Positions 60,698-64,000 of a stretch of 64,000 nucleotides of DNA are shown one piece after another. Each line of letters begins with the position of its first letter. Position 1 is the first letter of the stretch. The position numbers and the translations under genes were made by a program. The notes below the pieces were generated by a model, which saw only the letters and a program-made list of their open reading frames with translations, was not told the origin of the DNA and ran no database searches. Source of the DNA: Straminergon stramineum (taxonomy: Eukaryota > Streptophyta > Bryopsida > Hypnales > Calliergonaceae); assembly GCA_963920665.1 (NCBI GenBank), contig OY987273.1:2172501-2236500 (forward strand). Reading direction: 5' to 3'.

Positions 60698-63600
60698 ATC
60701 CATGTAAGGTTTGTGTGCTTGAATATCATATATTGGATGCCCGTGATTTCAAAGCATAGTTACTTAGTCTTGCATTTAAAATTCATTGTGTAAATGTTAA
60801 TTACATACAATTTTGGAGGCATGCAACATACAATAAATCAAGAAAAGATTATATGACCTATAATAACCTAATTATTGACAATATTACGTACTCAAACACT
60901 AACCCATCAATCAAAGTGCATTGAATTTAAAAATTAATTCATATTCATTACAAATAAGAATGGTGCAATTTGTTTTGCAATCCATATACAATTAGAACTT
61001 CCCAAATGAACCATATTATTTTTGTGATTATTTGACAAAGCTAATGTGTGGATATTTGAGCACATAAACTTTTTGAACCCTAGACCCTAATACGGTGAAT
61101 TCTACAACCTAGTACCTTGAACCCTACATCCTAATACCATTAATCCTAAACCTTAATGCCCTACACCTTATTACCCTAATTCCCCAAACCCGACATCCTA
61201 AAAAATGAACCCTAGATCCTAATACCATTAATTCTACACTCTAATACCCTAAACTTTATTATCCTAATTTCATGAATCCTAGACCCTAATACCATTAATT
61301 CAATACTTTCATATACTAAATTAACTTTATTACCTTCATTTTCTAAATCTTCAAGCCTAATATCATAAAGCTAGAACCTTAATATCATTCAAACCCTAAA
61401 TCATAATATTGTGAATCCTAAACCCTAAAACAAGATTCATTGTAATATAGAACCCAAACAATATGAATGTTTCTTTACTTTAAAACATGGGCCAACCCAC
61501 ACTCAAAGGTACCAATACCATTACTTTGCTAGGATTAGGTTTAGAGTCCTTTTTTGAACTTTTAAAGCTCTAAATTTTTTCATTTTTTCATTTTTTTTTA
61601 ATAGATTAATGGATGAACAATATTGCAATGCATCCCTTTGATAATTTAGAGAAAAAGTTTTGTATGTCAAAACCTTAGAAGGACGTAAATCAATAGTTGC
61701 AAGGCTAAATTTAATGTCTATATTAGAATATAACACTTTAAAAGGATGCTTTTATCCAGTTTGTTTATACTTCTCAAGCATACAACTATTAAGAAGGATA
61801 TTTAGTGATTAAATCTTGGACACAAAATAGTGTAATTTTTTAGTTAATTAATTGATTTTTGACAAATTATTGATTTATTCTAAGAGAAAATTTAAACATT
61901 TAATTCCAAAAATATCTTACATAGGGACCTTGATGTAAATAATATATACATTTTTTTGTTCAAACACAACCATCATTTGGATTATTTTTTATATTGAAAA
62001 GGATGTTTACATGTTTTTACTTTTGAATATTATAGAAAATAGAAAAGTGCTCAAATTGTAGCAAAAGAGTCCTTATCTACTCTATCATATGATTATATAT
62101 ACACATGATTTTTTTGGATTCAATCACATTATTAGAAATTAGAAATTAGAAATTAGCCCCTTTTTCTACCATTGAAGAACCTAATAGGCTAATACTTGAA
62201 CTTCAATTAGAACTTTAGTAAAGAATTTTTGTAATTTTTGATGAATAAAAAATATTAGTCTTAACATGACTTGAAGTACTAGTCAAAAAGGACTAAACTA
62301 CCTAGAATTAATAGTTTAGCTTTGAAAAACAATAGCTAAAAAGAAATTATATATTGAAAATTTTACTATGTCGAATCCCTTTTTGGTACCTTTAAGTGTG
62401 ACTTGACACACATTGATCAATATATTCATATAATTATAACTTCACATGTAAGCATTATGAACTATAGAAAATAATGCATTAAAAAGCACTCCATTTTGCA
62501 TTAGGATGAGTGGCTAATATGATATCATATGATAATATGGAAATACAAACATTGATCATGGGTCATTGGAGCATGTGAAATTTGGGAGCATGAAGGTGTT
62601 TAATGTTTGATCCGCTACCCTAAACTAAAATTCAATGATTGAAAATAGAATATATTGATCATTCAATGCTATGTATTTCAAGAATCAAGTCAAGATTTGA
62701 TTGAATGAATGACCGCACACATCCCCTCCATCATTCAATATTGCACAAAAATCAAGTTAAGATCAAGCTAAGATTTGAAATGAATGACTGCATGCATCCC
62801 CTCCATCTTGTTAGTGTTGTGCAAATTTCAAGAATATAGTCAACATTTGAAATGAAGGATTGCACACACATCCTCTCTTTAGTTAGTATTGCATGAATTT
62901 CAAGAATGTAGTCAACATTTGAAAATAAGGAATGCACGTCCTTCTCAATTTTTTGGCGGGAAGTCACAACTCTTGAAACCCAATCCACTTGGGTCATATT
63001 CTATGAATGACCTAGAGCTTGCTCTTTTGCACACATGAAGAAATTGCGGAGGCTCAGGAGCTTGGAGTTTGTGTTTTTTGGCGTTGCCAACACTTCTAGA
63101 TTGAGGCACACGAAGCTCTGCGTCAATCATTTGTCGCAAGGTATGATATCTTCACTTCCAACTTCTTCACTTCCAGTTGATAATTTTCAAGTTTCATTAG
63201 TTGTCCTGATATTGCTACAAATTGTCACACAATAAGCATGCATAGATTGAGAGTGCAACACAATCCTAGTGCAATGGATTTTGTATTGTAAATGACATGC
63301 ATTGGATTCGTGCTGCCCCAACATCAATGGATGACAACAATGTTCTCCATGCCAAGAGAGGACGGTTTAGCTTTGGATGCTAGTGAATATTGTATGAAAT
63401 CCATAAAGCCAAATGGTAAGACCATGTCTAGATACAATAGCATTTGTTGGTAAAATATGGGTGTTGATCCAAACTACGTCTAGATATGATGACATTTGTT
63501 AGTAGAATATATGTAGTAGAATAGGTGTATTGATCCAAACTACATCATTATGCAATTGTATAGTGGAACGTATCTCATGATCTTGCCATAATTTCATCGG

Positions 63601-64000
63601 GAGATCTCTCGATGGTTGTATCTTAAGATCTTGCTACAGTTTCATCGAGAGATCTCCTGATGATTGTATCTCAAGATCCTCCCGCAGTTTCATCGGGAGA
63701 TCTCCCGATGGTTGTATCTCAAGATTCTGCCATAGTTTCATCGAGAGATCTCCCGATGGTTGTAACTCAAGATCTTGCCATAGTTTCATCGAGAGATCTC
63801 CCGATGGTTGTATCTCAAGATCTTGCCACAGTTTCATCGAGAGATCTCCCAATGGTTGTATCTCAAGATCTTGCCATAGTTTCATCGGGAGATCTTCCGA
63901 TGGTTGTATCTTAAGATTCTGCCATAGTTTCATCGAGAGATCTCTCAATGGTTGTAACTCAAGATCTATCCACAGTTTCATCGAGAGATCTCCCAATGGT
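60698..64000 (-). repeat. Right arm of the large inverted duplication (runs off the window)
   Basis: Reverse complement of 52580-55882. It contains the mirror telomere-like tract (61070-61440), 72-bp repeat (62660-62930) and 48-bp array (63572-64000). The position equivalent to the CACTA-type insertion of the left arm would be at 64006, just outside the window, so whether the insertion is shared cannot be seen. Confidence 0.95.
63572..64000. repeat. 48-bp minisatellite in the right arm
   Basis: Mirror image of 52580-53008, with the same order of unit variants (one unit with ATCTATCC, one with GATCCTCCCGCAG). The order shows that the whole array was copied as a block and not built separately. 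It is cut by the end of the window. Confidence 0.9.

Overview
This window looks like nuclear DNA from a land plant with a large, repeat-rich genome. The evidence is spliceosomal introns with GT/AG borders, CCCTAAA/TTTAGGG telomere-like tracts, plant-type MULE, hAT and CACTA transposons, an AT-rich background and very low gene density. A non-flowering plant is possible, but the lineage cannot be fixed from the sequence. I see no rRNA, tRNA gene or CRISPR array, and no intact single-exon cellular gene.

Layout. 1-7.4 kb is repeat: a small hairpin, a SINE-like fragment, a GC-rich minisatellite (about 1.18-4.1 kb) split by a 1,546-bp TG...CA element with a CCTAG target duplication, then AT-rich degenerate tandem repeats. 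7.39-14.57 kb (minus strand) is a 12-exon gene joining a ParB/sulfiredoxin-like domain (DGNHR motif) to an N4/N6 DNA-methyltransferase-like domain, with two in-frame stop codons. 17.0-17.3 kb holds one unidentified terminal exon. 18.2-22.1 kb is a MULE/FAR1-like transposase gene with a WRKY-GCM1-like finger, MULE core and SWIM finger. 23.6-25.1 kb is an unidentified coiled-coil ORF. 26.6-29.7 kb is a hAT transposase (DUF659 plus dimerisation domain). 31.0-33.3 kb is a second, 5'-truncated MULE copy that shares the first copy's intron. 36.1-38.7 kb (minus strand) is a decayed DUF7869-type transposon gene. 38.8-47.7 kb has no recognisable gene.

47.7-64 kb is structurally the richest part. A 48-bp minisatellite with a palindromic AGATCT core is interrupted by a fold-back element with CACTA-type ends (3-bp duplication ATA). 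That element is itself interrupted by a 3,500-bp TG...CA element (5-bp duplication CAATT) carrying one gag-like reading frame. Next comes a nearly identical inverted duplication (52,580-55,882 against 60,698-64,000, running off the window) around a 4.8-kb spacer of older, diverged repeats.

Two themes link the parts. First, most large reading frames keep their frame over 0.6-3 kb and are broken only by stop codons of the kind made by C-to-T change (CAG/CAA/CGA/TGG to TAG/TAA/TGA), which suggests methylated, silenced elements decaying by deamination. Second, five copies of a tiny (76-84 bp) palindromic element with a GTCGGATCCGAC-like core lie between 9.7 and 20.5 kb, all inside introns. The most unusual coding content is the ParB-methyltransferase fusion, an architecture best known from phages and bacteria, here broken up by plant introns.
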